A stretch of DNA of 49,258 bases from an uncultured Alphaproteobacteria bacterium (GTDB taxonomy: Bacteria; Pseudomonadota; Alphaproteobacteria; Caulobacterales; Aquidulcibacteraceae), in NCBI GenBank assembly GCA_902826035.1, contig CADEDG010000007.1, positions 1 to 49,258 of the forward strand, in the 5' to 3' direction. The stretch's first letter is position 1, and the number at the start of each line of letters is the position of its first letter. The position numbers were made by a program, and so were the translations under genes. Shown in pieces: positions 1 through 7,457 of this stretch. The notes beneath the pieces were generated by a model. It did no database searches, was not told where the DNA came from, and was given only the letters and a program-made list of their open reading frames with translations.

Positions 1-60
1 CGAACGGTTCGTGTTTATGGGCCCCGGACTGAATGCTGCGCATTCATCCGGGGATGGGTG
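1..60 (+). repeat. Dispersed hairpin element, copy 1 (cut by window edge)
   Basis: This stretch shares a long near-identical core with 40003-40053: both read cgaacggtt, two variable bases, gtgtttatgggccccgga, then attcatccggggatgggtg. Here the hairpin is longer than in the second copy. Bases 22-28 pair with 47-53 and bases 30-35 pair with 41-46, leaving C29 bulged and a five-base loop. The left part of the element lies outside the window. It is non-coding, downstream of the TPR lipoprotein gene that is read towards it. Confidence 0.7.
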
Positions 61-130
61 GTGATTCAAGCTGAACTAAAATTGCTCTCGAGCGCCCGCG
101 CGCAAGTCAAACGCCGCGAGGCGCCATAAC

Positions 131-230
131 CTTGGACCGCGGGCGTCCTCGCCGGCATTGGTGTTTACTACCGCCCACGGCCCGGTGTGTTTGCAGCGCC
201 GTATGCCGGCGAGGACGCCGGCGGTCCAAG
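131..230. repeat. Large inverted repeat (28-bp arms)
   Basis: Arm 131-158 (begins cttggaccgc, ends gccggcat) and arm 203-230 are reverse complements at 27 of 28 positions, separated by 44 bases. As RNA this would form one very stable long stem. It begins just after the stop codon of the minus-strand TPR gene at 232, so one likely role is 3'-end formation. It may equally be a mobile palindromic repeat. The 44-base loop contains no obvious reading frame. Confidence 0.75.
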
Positions 231-231
231 C

Positions 232-1164
232 TTAGAACGTCTCCACGCCTAGATCCCGGAATTGCTCGCCGATATGACGATCGAAATCGCGGGCCAGATT
301 CATGTCCTCGCGCCCTGCGTCGTCGCCGGCGCGGCGGCGGGCTATGCCGCGACCGAACAGGGCGGTAGGGTTGCCGGCCTCCACCGCCAGCGCCGCGTCG
401 TAACTTTCCTGCGCGGCCTCCCATTCCTGGGCGCGCAATTGCAGCAGGCCGCGGCACATCTGCGCGCGCACGTCGCGGGGATCGGCCGCGGCGGCGGCGT
501 CAGCATCGGAACGCGCTGCTCCAATATCGCCATCCTTCATGAGCACGCGCGCCCAGCAACGGCCGGCGAGCGCGGGAGTAAGCTGCGGATTGATGGCGAG
601 CGCCGCATCGAAATCGGCCAGCGCGCCCGCGTGATCGCTTTGCCCTTGCTTGATCCGTCCGCGCCCGGCGAGCGCTTCGGCGAAGCGCGAATTGGCCTGG
701 ATAGCAGCATCGTAGGCGGCGAGCGCGCCGGCCGCATCGCTGCGCTGGGAGCGAATATCGCCCTTTAGATAATAGGCGATGTCCTTCAGTTCGCCACTCG
801 CAATCAAGCGATCCACCAGGGGCTCAGCGGCATCGAGCTGGCCGGAGGCGATCAGAATGGCGGCGCGGCCGCGCACCGCTCGGAGATTTTCCGGGTCGGC
901 CTCAAGCGCGGCCTGAAAATCACGAAGCGCCGCAGTGACGTCTCCCGCCGCCTCGCTGGCGCCGCCGCGATTGGCAAGCGCGATGGAGCGGTTCGCGGTG
1001 TCCAACTTGCCGGAATCGAGAAGCGCTGTGCAGGCGGCCATCTTCGCTTCGGCCTCAGCGGTGGAGCTTCCGCACACGCTACGCTGCTCCGCCAGCGGGT
1101 CCGGCGGCGAACAGGCAGCTGTCGCGAACACGACCGAGACAAACATAAACTTGCGAAACTTCAT
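232..1164 (-). CDS. Tetratricopeptide-repeat lipoprotein
   Basis: 310 residues. The N-terminus is a short charged stretch and a hydrophobic segment ending in a lipobox, with Cys18 (ATAAC-SPPD) as the predicted lipidated residue, so it is probably anchored in the outer membrane facing the periplasm. The rest is alanine-rich helix pairs in about 34-residue units (for example ALADFDAALAINP and ALRDFQAALEADP), typical of TPR scaffolds. I chose the ATG at 1164 because GGGAG stands just upstream and the signal peptide begins there; a frame six codons longer adds nothing conserved. It lies alone, divergent from the SDR gene. The partner is unknown. Confidence 0.85.
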   Translation of the reverse strand: MKFRKFMFVSVVFATAACSPPDPLAEQRSVCGSSTAEAEAKMAACTALLDSGKLDTANRSIALANRGGASEAAGDVTAALRDFQAALEADPENLRAVRGRAAILIASGQLDAAEPLVDRLIASGELKDIAYYLKGDIRSQRSDAAGALAAYDAAIQANSRFAEALAGRGRIKQGQSDHAGALADFDAALAINPQLTPALAGRCWARVLMKDGDIGAARSDADAAAAADPRDVRAQMCRGLLQLRAQEWEAAQESYDAALAVEAGNPTALFGRGIARRRAGDDAGREDMNLARDFDRHIGEQFRDLGVETF

Positions 1165-1245
1165 CCCCTGCTCCCGAGGCAAACGCCGGCCCTGGACCTC
1201 GCCGAACCGCGCCCTATGGTAAGCTAGTTAGCAGGGAGCAGCATT

Positions 1246-2016
1246 TTGGCCAATCTGTTCGATCTTGCCGGGAAGACCGCCATCATTACCGGCTCCTCCA
1301 AGGGTATCGGCAAAGCGATCGCGCATCGCATGGCCGAACACGGGGCCAATGTCGTGGTTTCCTCGCGCAAGAGCGATGCCTGCGTCGCCGCGGCGGACGA
1401 AATCAACGCCGCTGTGAACCGAACCGCCGCAATCGCCATCCCCGCCAACATCGCGTCCAAGGAGGCGCTTCAGCATTTGGCCGACGAGACCCGGCGCGCC
1501 TTCGGGCGGGTCGACATTCTGGTCTGCAACGCCGCCAGCAACCCCTATTTCGGGCCGATGGAAAACATCGCCGACGAACAGTTCAGCAAAATTCTACAGA
1601 ACAACATCATCTCCAACCATTGGCTGATCACCATGTGCGCGCCGGAAATGCGCGCGCGCAAGGACGGCGCCATCGTCATCGTGTCTTCGATCGGGGGCTT
1701 ACGCGCCTCCCCGGTTCTTGGCGCCTATAACATCTCCAAGGCGGCGGACATGCAGCTGGCGCGCAATCTGGCGCTGGAATTCGGCGGCGACAATGTGCGG
1801 GTCAATACCATTGCGCCGGGTCTTGTGCAGACAGATTTCGCCAAGGCGTTGTGGGACAATCCGGATATTCTAAAAACCTACACCGCGCGTTCGTGCCTCA
1901 AACGCATCGGGCAACCCGACGAAATCGCTGGCATGGCCGTGTTTCTAGCCTCGCCCGCGGGCGCGTTTGCGACCGGGCAGACGTTCGTGATCGACGGCGG
2001 CCAAACCGTGGTCTGA
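1246..2016 (+). CDS. SDR-family NAD(P)-dependent oxidoreductase
   Basis: 256 residues, the usual classical SDR length. A Rossmann nucleotide motif TGSSKGIG is at residues 15-22, NAAS at 95-98, and the catalytic Ser147/148, Tyr161 and Lys165 (YNISK). The C-terminus GQTFVIDGGQTVV is typical of the family. Arg41 after the second strand suggests a preference for NADPH, an inference. The start is a TTG at 1246 preceded by a purine-rich ribosome site (gcagggagcag). Members close to this sequence are called glucose/3-oxoacyl-ACP-type reductases, but substrate cannot be read from sequence. The stop codon is directly adjacent to the stop codon of the convergent receiver gene, with no spacer. Confidence 0.9.
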   Translation: MANLFDLAGKTAIITGSSKGIGKAIAHRMAEHGANVVVSSRKSDACVAAADEINAAVNRTAAIAIPANIASKEALQHLADETRRAFGRVDILVCNAASNPYFGPMENIADEQFSKILQNNIISNHWLITMCAPEMRARKDGAIVIVSSIGGLRASPVLGAYNISKAADMQLARNLALEFGGDNVRVNTIAPGLVQTDFAKALWDNPDILKTYTARSCLKRIGQPDEIAGMAVFLASPAGAFATGQTFVIDGGQTVV

Positions 2017-2394
2017 TCAGAACGCGCCGATAACCGGCTCCAGCTTTTGTTTAAGCGTGAGCGCATCGAACGGCTTGATGATCGCGGCGGCGGTCCTGGC
2101 CTTCGCTTGCGCAGCTTCGCTGTCGTCATTGGCGATCATGACGAAGGGGGTGTCTTGCATGCGCCCGTCGGCGCGAACGCGCGCCAGCAATTCCATGCCT
2201 GACATCGGCGCCATGCGGGCGTCGGAAATGACAAGAGCATAATCCTTGGCGCGTAGTTTGGTGAGCGCGGCGGTGGCGTCGGAGGCTTCGTCGATATTGC
2301 TGAAACCCAATTGCCGCAGCAGGTTCCGCACGATACGCACCATGGTGTTGTAGTCATCGACGATGAGAATAGGCATGGTCATCGAAACTGCCAT
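2017..2394 (-). CDS. Single-domain CheY-like response regulator (atypical)
   Basis: 125 residues, one receiver domain and no output domain. The acidic pair is present (LIVDDYN), as are the phosphoacceptor Asp in VISDARMAPMSG and the Lys in IIKPF. Two departures are visible. The switch Thr/Ser after strand 4 is replaced (FVMIANDD where MVTA is usual), and the Pro after the phosphorylation site is displaced by one position. GGGAG lies six bases before the ATG at 2394; longer in-frame starts exist. No kinase is adjacent, so its partner is unknown. It could be a stalled or phosphate-independent receiver. Confidence 0.85.
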   Translation of the reverse strand: MAVSMTMPILIVDDYNTMVRIVRNLLRQLGFSNIDEASDATAALTKLRAKDYALVISDARMAPMSGMELLARVRADGRMQDTPFVMIANDDSEAAQAKARTAAAIIKPFDALTLKQKLEPVIGAF

Positions 2395-2431
2395 CATCGG
2401 CTCCCGCCCACCCAAGCGCCGCGGAAAACGA

Positions 2432-2469
2432 CACGCCGCCGGACCGAGGTGCGGCGATCCGGCGGCGTG
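2432..2469. repeat. 12-bp perfect inverted repeat between divergent genes
   Basis: CACGCCGCCGGA (2432-2443) pairs exactly with 2458-2469 across a 14-base loop. It sits in the 191-bp space between the receiver gene (minus) and ribF (plus). A T-rich stretch (tctttccggcttttctt) follows on the plus strand, but no plus-strand gene ends here, so a terminator role is not clear. An operator or leader hairpin is possible. Confidence 0.45.
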
Positions 2470-2585
2470 GTCTTTCCGGCTTTTCTTGCGCCGTGTTGCA
2501 CTTAGACATAGAACATGATGCGGAAATTTTCAGTAAAACAAGACTTAAGCATGTGTGAACAAGCATCAGCGCAAACATTGGCGCC

Positions 2586-3509
2586 GTGGCGCGCTCCGTG
2601 AGCGAACCTGCTCCTGCGCGCGACGTAGTCGTTGCACTTGGCAATTTTGACGGCGTGCATGTGGGGCATCGCGCGCTGTTGCAAGCCGCGAGCGCGGTCG
2701 GCGAGCGAAGCGAACTTGGTTTTGTCGCCGCCGTGTTCGAGCCGCATCCGCGGCGCTTCTTCAACCCTGAAGCGCCGCCGTTTCGCCTGCAGAATTCGGC
2801 TCAACGCGCGCGCACGTTGCGCGCACTCGGCGCCGAAGACGTCATTGCCATCTCCTTCGATGCTGCTCTTGCCGCATTGAGTGGGAGCGCCTTCGCCGAG
2901 CAAGTGTTGGTTAACCAACTCAAGGCGGCGCACGTGTGTGTTGGCGCCGATTTTCGCTTCGGCGAAAAGCGTAAGAGCGACGCCGCCGAACTTGCGCGCC
3001 TCGGCAACGAACTCGGGTTCGGGGTCACTGCTATAGCGCCGCTCGAAGCCGATGGCGCCAAATTTTCCTCCTCGACAATTCGCACCGCGATCATCGCTGG
3101 CGACGTTGCACTTGCCGCCAAGATGCTCGCGCGGCCCTGGGCGATTGAAGGCGAAGTGGCGCACGGCTTCGCGCGCGGCCGTGGCTTCGGTTTTCCAACC
3201 GCCAACCTTGCGCTCGGGGATTATGTGCGACCGAAGCTGGGTATCTACGCCGTGCGCGTGTTGATCGAAGGCCACGTTCACGATGGCGTCGCCAGCGTCG
3301 GCATCAATCCGACCGTGGGCGGGTTGCCAGAGCCGATCCTCGAGGCTCACATTTTTGATTTTGGCCGCGACATCTACAGGGAGAACATCGAGGTCTCGTT
3401 CATCGCGCACCTGCGAGATGAGGCGAAGTTCGCGGATGTCGAAGCGCTCAAGGCGCAGATGACGGTCGATTGCCAACAGGCGCGTGCGAAATTGGCGGTC
3501 AGCGTCTAG
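2586..3509 (+). CDS. ribF: Bifunctional riboflavin kinase / FAD synthetase RibF
   Basis: 307 residues, the normal length. The N-terminal nucleotidyltransferase domain makes FAD from FMN and ATP and carries GNFDGVHVGHRALL with its HxGH-type motif. The C-terminal flavokinase domain makes FMN from riboflavin and carries GRGFGFPTANL and the late NIEVSFIAHLRDE segment. It acts in the cytoplasm and supplies cofactors, including for the acyl-CoA dehydrogenase at 13373. The start is a GTG at 2586; another GTG at 2598 is equally possible and no strong ribosome site is visible. Its last 11 bases overlap the convergent tadA gene. I see no FMN-riboswitch consensus in the leader. Confidence 0.95.
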   Translation: MARSVSEPAPARDVVVALGNFDGVHVGHRALLQAASAVGERSELGFVAAVFEPHPRRFFNPEAPPFRLQNSAQRARTLRALGAEDVIAISFDAALAALSGSAFAEQVLVNQLKAAHVCVGADFRFGEKRKSDAAELARLGNELGFGVTAIAPLEADGAKFSSSTIRTAIIAGDVALAAKMLARPWAIEGEVAHGFARGRGFGFPTANLALGDYVRPKLGIYAVRVLIEGHVHDGVASVGINPTVGGLPEPILEAHIFDFGRDIYRENIEVSFIAHLRDEAKFADVEALKAQMTVDCQQARAKLAVSV

Positions 3510-3951
3510 CGCGGAAAAACTCGCGCAGCAGAGACGCGCTCGCTTCAGCCAACACCCCTCCTGAGACTTGCGGCTTCCAGTGGCACGTGGAGTGGTCGAA
3601 CACACGACTCCCATGCTCCACACCCCCGCCCTTAGGGTCGCTCGCCCCATAGACCAGGCGCTCGATCCTGGCCTGCGAGATCGCTCCCGAGCACATGGCG
3701 CAGGGCTCCAGCGTGACGTAGAGGGTAAGCCCGGGTTTCAGCCGATAATTGCCAAGCGCGGCGGCAGCCTTGCGCAGCGCCACGATTTCAGCATGAGCGG
3801 TCGGGTCGTGAGCGGTGATCGGCGCGTTGGCGCCTTCCGCTAGGACGATTCCATCCGCGTCAACGATGACGCAGCCTATCGGCGCTTCTCCAGCTGCGGC
3901 AGCGGCCTTCGCCAGATCCAAGGCTTGGCGCATATGGACGTCGTCGCTCAT
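3499..3951 (-). CDS. tadA: tRNA-specific adenosine deaminase (TadA family)
   Basis: 150 residues. Zinc-dependent CDA-fold deaminase with HAE at 53-55 (zinc His and catalytic Glu) and PCAMC at 83-87 (the two zinc Cys). TadA converts A34 to inosine in tRNA-Arg(ACG). The length and motif spacing fit TadA, and the C-terminal FDHSTCHWKPQVSGGVLAEAS region is of the TadA kind. I use the ATG at 3951 (MSDDVHMRQ), where homology begins; the frame extends 15 codons upstream without support. It overlaps the end of ribF by 11 bases on the opposite strand. A guanine-deaminase-like function is less likely. Confidence 0.9.
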   Translation of the reverse strand: MSDDVHMRQALDLAKAAAAAGEAPIGCVIVDADGIVLAEGANAPITAHDPTAHAEIVALRKAAAALGNYRLKPGLTLYVTLEPCAMCSGAISQARIERLVYGASDPKGGGVEHGSRVFDHSTCHWKPQVSGGVLAEASASLLREFFRARR

Positions 3952-4004
3952 GGTTGACCAAATGGGACTATGGACCCTCGCGTCCGTCGTCGGCATTGTG
4001 CGGC

Positions 4005-4056
4005 CTTCGACAGGCTCAGGCTGACGCAGAACGGCGTCACGCTGAGCCAGTCGAAG
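4005..4056. repeat. Palindromic intergenic element (22-bp arms)
   Basis: Arms 4005-4026 and 4035-4056 are reverse complements at 19 of 22 positions around an eight-base loop. The sequence begins cttcgacaggctcagg, a motif that occurs in very many dispersed palindromes of alphaproteobacteria. It stands between divergent tadA (minus) and rluB (plus), just upstream of both, so a transcription terminator is unlikely; it is probably a mobile REP-like repeat. Confidence 0.7.
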
Positions 4057-4107
4057 CGCGACGCCAAGCGCCGTTCTTGCGATCCACCCCGATAGATCAT
4101 CCCATCC

Positions 4108-4851
4108 ATGCCTTCCCCGCCTCCCCCACCCAGCCCCGAGGGCGAGCGTATCGCCAAGTTCCTGGCGCGCGCCGGCGTTTGCTCGCGTCGCGACGCCGAG
4201 CGATTGATCGAGGAAGGCCGGGTAAAGCTCAACGGCAAAGTGCTGGACACGCCCGCGATCAAGGTGAATCCGGGCGACCGGGTGAGCGTGGACGGACGCT
4301 CCATAGGCGCTGCCGAGCCGACGCGGCTATGGCGTTACCACAAGCCTTCGGGTTTGGTGACCACGCACCGCGATCCCGCTGGACGGCCGACCGTGTTCGA
4401 CCATTTGCCCCCTGGCCTGCCGCGGGTGATCTCGATCGGGCGGCTCGACCTGACCTCCGAGGGCCTGCTGCTGTTGACCAACGACGGCGCGCTGGCGCGG
4501 CGGCTCGAGCTGCCCGCTAATGGTTGGATCAGGCGCTACCGGGCGCGCGCATTCGGGCGCGTGGCGCAACCGGAGCTGGACGCGCTAAGCGGCGGGATCA
4601 CTGTCGAGGGGGTTCGCTATGGACCAATCGAAGCCAAACTCGAGCGCGGCCAGGGCGCGAATTCCTGGATCAATGTCGCGATCGCTGAGGGAAAAAACCG
4701 CGAAGTGCGCCGTGTGCTGGAGGCGATAGGACTCAAAGTGAACCGGCTCATTCGTGTCGCTTACGGACCGTTCAATCTCGGCACGCTGGCGACCGGGGAA
4801 GTCGAGGAAATCCCCTCGCGCCTGCTGAAGCAGCATTTGGGAAGTCAGTGA
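4108..4851 (+). CDS. rluB: 23S rRNA pseudouridine synthase, RluB/RsuA family
   Basis: 247 residues. An S4 RNA-binding domain occupies about residues 13-60 (RIAKFLARAGVCSRRDAERL), followed by an RsuA-type pseudouridine synthase domain. The signature GRLDLTSEGLLLLTND places the catalytic Asp at 114. The motif KNREVRRVLEAIG near the C-terminus marks the RluB/RluE/RsuA group. RluB modifies U2605 of 23S rRNA in E. coli; the exact site here is inferred from the family. The proline-rich N-terminus (MPSPPPPPSP) precedes the conserved start, so the true start may be a few codons later. The end overlaps the convergent TerC gene by seven bases. Confidence 0.9.
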   Translation: MPSPPPPPSPEGERIAKFLARAGVCSRRDAERLIEEGRVKLNGKVLDTPAIKVNPGDRVSVDGRSIGAAEPTRLWRYHKPSGLVTTHRDPAGRPTVFDHLPPGLPRVISIGRLDLTSEGLLLLTNDGALARRLELPANGWIRRYRARAFGRVAQPELDALSGGITVEGVRYGPIEAKLERGQGANSWINVAIAEGKNREVRRVLEAIGLKVNRLIRVAYGPFNLGTLATGEVEEIPSRLLKQHLGSQ

Positions 4852-5543
4852 CCGACCGCGCCCGCGAGGCATGAGCCGCCGCCGCCAAGCCAGGACGGAA
4901 TTTCCATAATCGCGCCGCCGGAAAGGCAAGTTGCGTCATGCCAAACCATGCGCACGCCCGCGAAGATGATGATGACGATGCCGATGATCGCGATCCATTG
5001 GAAGCGCTCGATAACGCGAGCGATGATCGACGCCGCGACGCCCATCAGCACCACTGAGAGCACCAGACCGAAGGCCATGATGTAGGGGTGATGCATGGCC
5101 ACACCCGCGACCGCCAGCACGTTGTCGAGCGACATGGAAACGTCGGCGATGACGATCGTCAGCAGCGCTCGCCCGAACGTCGTTGGCGCCTTGCCCCCGG
5201 AGGCGATGGCCTCCGCCGCATGCTCGCCAGTCACTGGATCGAGCACGGTAACGGGGCGGTGGGCCTTGAGGTCAGCCCACATCCGCCAGGCCACCCAAAA
5301 AAGCAGCAGACCGCCGGCCAGCATCAGGCCGGGGATGTTCTGAAAGCCCAATATCGCGAGCAACGAAAACGCGATCCTCAACACCAGCGCCAGCATGACG
5401 CCCCAAAAGATCGCCCGCCGCTGCTGTACTTGGGGAAGGGCCGAAGCGGCCAAGCCGACTGCGATGGCGTTGTCGCCCGCCAGGGCCAGATCGATCAGGA
5501 TGACTTGGAACAACGCCGAGAATTCTGAGATATTGAAATCCAC
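4845..5543 (-). CDS. TerC/YjbE-family integral membrane protein
   Basis: 232 residues with about seven hydrophobic helices. The family's paired acidic motifs are present in helix 1 (DLALAGDNAIAVGLA) and in the second half (DVSMSLDNVLAVAG), which contribute to a metal-binding site inside the membrane. TerC/YjbE proteins are linked to manganese export and metal loading of exported enzymes; the metal here is an inference. A long cytoplasmic loop lies between the two halves (PVTGEHAAEAIASGGKAPT). The gene is divergent from rsmD with about 126 bp between them, and overlaps the 3' end of rluB by seven bases. Confidence 0.88.
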   Translation of the reverse strand: MDFNISEFSALFQVILIDLALAGDNAIAVGLAASALPQVQQRRAIFWGVMLALVLRIAFSLLAILGFQNIPGLMLAGGLLLFWVAWRMWADLKAHRPVTVLDPVTGEHAAEAIASGGKAPTTFGRALLTIVIADVSMSLDNVLAVAGVAMHHPYIMAFGLVLSVVLMGVAASIIARVIERFQWIAIIGIVIIIFAGVRMVWHDATCLSGGAIMEIPSWLGGGGSCLAGAVGH

Positions 5544-5669
5544 GCGGCTTTGCTCCCCAAATGGCGGCGCCCTTGTTCACGGGTCGCGCGCGCCGGTCAA
5601 GCTCCGGTAGATGGGCGCTTGCGGCAGGGCGACATATGGCGCTCGCCGCCGGCTTTGGAAGGGAGCGTC

Positions 5670-6230
5670 ATGCGGATCGTCGGGGGAAAGTACAGGGGGC
5701 GGGCGATTGCAGCACCCGCTGGGCGCGACACCCGCCCCACTTCCGACCGCGCCCGCGAAGCGCTGTTCAACATCCTCGCACACGCTCCCTGGTCGCCCGG
5801 GCTGGAAGGCAAGCGGGTGCTTGACCTCTTCGCCGGCTCGGGAGCGCTCGGATTCGAGGCGCTCTCGCGCGGGGCGTCCTTCGCCTTATTCGTGGAAACC
5901 GACGCCGCCGCGCGCGGGGCGCTGCGAGAGAATATCGAGGCGCTCGGCCTGTTCGGCGAGACCCGCATCCATCGCCGCGACGCGACCGATCTCGGCCAAA
6001 AGCCCGCAGGCCTCGGCGATCCGTTCGACCTCGTGTTCATGGACCCGCCCTATCGCAAGGGGCTCGGCGAAGCGGCCCTCGCCCAACTTGTCCCTGGCGG
6101 CTGGATCGGGGCTGAAGCGCTGATCGTGCTCGAGTGCGCCGCCGACGAAAGTCCGGAGATTGCGCGTTACGTGACGATGGATGAGCGCGAATACGGCGCG
6201 GCGAAAGTGTTGTTCCTAAAGGCGAGCTGA
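5670..6230 (+). CDS. rsmD: 16S rRNA (guanine966-N2)-methyltransferase RsmD
   Basis: 186 residues. The protein opens with the family hallmark MRIVGGKYRGR, followed by TRPTSDRAREALFNIL. The SAM-binding motif LDLFAGSGALG is at 51-61 and the catalytic DPPY at 125-128. It methylates G966 of 16S rRNA during 30S assembly. The ATG at 5670 follows GGGAG by three bases and matches the family start; the 40 codons open upstream are not conserved. It converges on def with only six bases between the stop codons. Confidence 0.95.
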   Translation: MRIVGGKYRGRAIAAPAGRDTRPTSDRAREALFNILAHAPWSPGLEGKRVLDLFAGSGALGFEALSRGASFALFVETDAAARGALRENIEALGLFGETRIHRRDATDLGQKPAGLGDPFDLVFMDPPYRKGLGEAALAQLVPGGWIGAEALIVLECAADESPEIARYVTMDEREYGAAKVLFLKAS

Positions 6231-6236
6231 TCAGGG

Positions 6237-6755
6237 CTACATCGCCGCGTCCCGCCGCGCTTTCTTCAGCTTCCGGAGCGCGTTTTCGCGCTTGAGGCGC
6301 GAGAGGTGGTCGATGAACAGGACGCCTTCGAGATGATCCATTTCGTGCTGGATGCACACCGCGAACACGCCTTCGGCCTCTTCTTCCACCGCCTTGCCGT
6401 TATAATCCAAATAACGCAGCCGCACCCGCGACGGGCGTTCGACTTCGTCATAGATTTCCGGCACCGAAAGACAGCCCTCCTCGTAGGGGGCGGTCTCATC
6501 CGATTTCCAAAGGATTTCCGGGTTGACGAAATAGCGCGGGGCCTTGGCCTCATCGTCCTTGGCCAGATCCATGACGATGATCCGCACCGGCTCGCCGACC
6601 TGGATCGCGGCGAGGCCAATGCCGGGGGCGGCGTACATGGTCTCCAACATGTCATCCATGAGCGAGCGATGGGCGTCCGTGACCGAGCCGTCCACGGGCC
6701 TGGATTTCTGCTTCAACCGGAGGTCCGGGGCGGTAAGGATAGTGCGCAGCGCCAT
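6237..6755 (-). CDS. def: Peptide deformylase
   Basis: 172 residues, class I length. All three family motifs are present: [10 protein letters not shown] at about 45-54, EEGCLSVPE with metal ligand Cys95, and QHEMDHLEG with ligands His137 and His141 and catalytic Glu138. The enzyme removes the formyl group from nascent N-terminal methionine. The gene is usually next to fmt; here it is convergent with rsmD and no fmt is in the window. There is a 52-bp space to the divergent small membrane protein gene. Confidence 0.97.
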   Translation of the reverse strand: MALRTILTAPDLRLKQKSRPVDGSVTDAHRSLMDDMLETMYAAPGIGLAAIQVGEPVRIIVMDLAKDDEAKAPRYFVNPEILWKSDETAPYEEGCLSVPEIYDEVERPSRVRLRYLDYNGKAVEEEAEGVFAVCIQHEMDHLEGVLFIDHLSRLKRENALRKLKKARRDAAM

Positions 6756-6807
6756 GGCCTTCAGGTATTAAGCGCCGGCGATGCCGTCAAGGAAGTGAGC
6801 GCAGCCA

Positions 6808-7311
6808 ATGAACCCACGGATATTGTTCAAGCTTTCCGGCGCCGCCGCGCTGGCGGGCGGGCTGTTGCGGATAGCGTCGGCCCTACCCCTCGAGCTCGAT
6901 GCGCTCAGCCAGGAATGGTTGTGGACAACAATCGACATGGCTCTGACGCTAGGGCTGATCGGGATTTACCTCGTGCGCGCCGACAAACTGGGCTTTCTGG
7001 GGCTTGCGGGTTTCGTTTTTTCCATGGCCTCGCTCTCCTTCATCGGCGGGCCTGACCGGGACGTGTTCGGCTTCTCCACCTATCAGCAAGGCGCCGCAGC
7101 GCTCGCTATTTCGATGGTGGGTTTTGCCCTCGCGTGGCTGCGCGCGGGAGAGAGGCCGTGGGCGCCGCCCCTGCTTTGGTTTGGCAGCGTTCTTGCCGTC
7201 GGCGTGCTGGGCATGCTGCCGGCGCCCGCGCCGGACTATGGCTTCGCGGCGGCGGGCGTGTTGTTCGGTTTGGCGTTCGCGGCGGCTGGTTACGATCTCT
7301 TGCGGCGTTAG
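6808..7311 (+). CDS. Small integral membrane protein of unknown function
   Basis: 167 residues with roughly five hydrophobic segments (starting near residues 6, 44, 65, 95 and 120) and very short loops. A conserved-looking loop GGPDRDVFGFSTYQQG lies between the third and fourth. I do not recognise a family. The ATG at 6808 follows a purine-containing stretch (agtgagcgcagcca). The gene lies between def (divergent) and the SRP RNA (same strand), so it could share transcripts with the RNA, but there is no direct sign of that. Confidence 0.7.
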   Translation: MNPRILFKLSGAAALAGGLLRIASALPLELDALSQEWLWTTIDMALTLGLIGIYLVRADKLGFLGLAGFVFSMASLSFIGGPDRDVFGFSTYQQGAAALAISMVGFALAWLRAGERPWAPPLLWFGSVLAVGVLGMLPAPAPDYGFAAAGVLFGLAFAAAGYDLLRR

Positions 7312-7348
7312 GCTTGCGGGAGAGCGCTGTTGCAGCGATATGGAGCCC

Positions 7349-7441
7349 GCAGGCAGGCGGCGGACGGTCGCCCCGCCAACCCGGTCAGGTCCGGAAGGAA
7401 GCAGCCGTAACGGGTTGCGCACGGGTCGCCGTCCTGTCTGC
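7349..7441 (+). ncRNA. ffs: Signal recognition particle RNA (4.5S, bacterial small type)
   Basis: The universally conserved domain IV core is unmistakable: ggtcaggtccggaaggaagc at 7383-7402, with the GGAA tetraloop and asymmetric loop that bind Ffh. The flanks close into one long rod. Bases 7349-7357 (gcaggcagg) pair with 7433-7441 (cctgtctgc), including one G-U, and aacccg pairs with cgggtt next to the core. The limits are set by this outermost stem; the transcript may extend a few bases further. It lies in the space between the small membrane protein and the convergent histidine kinase. Confidence 0.95.
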
Positions 7442-7457
7442 ACCCTAAACACCGCGC

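Noticed and set aside
2470-2585. FMN riboswitch before ribF
   Set aside because: I found none of the conserved FMN aptamer segments; a short leader with a simple hairpin only.
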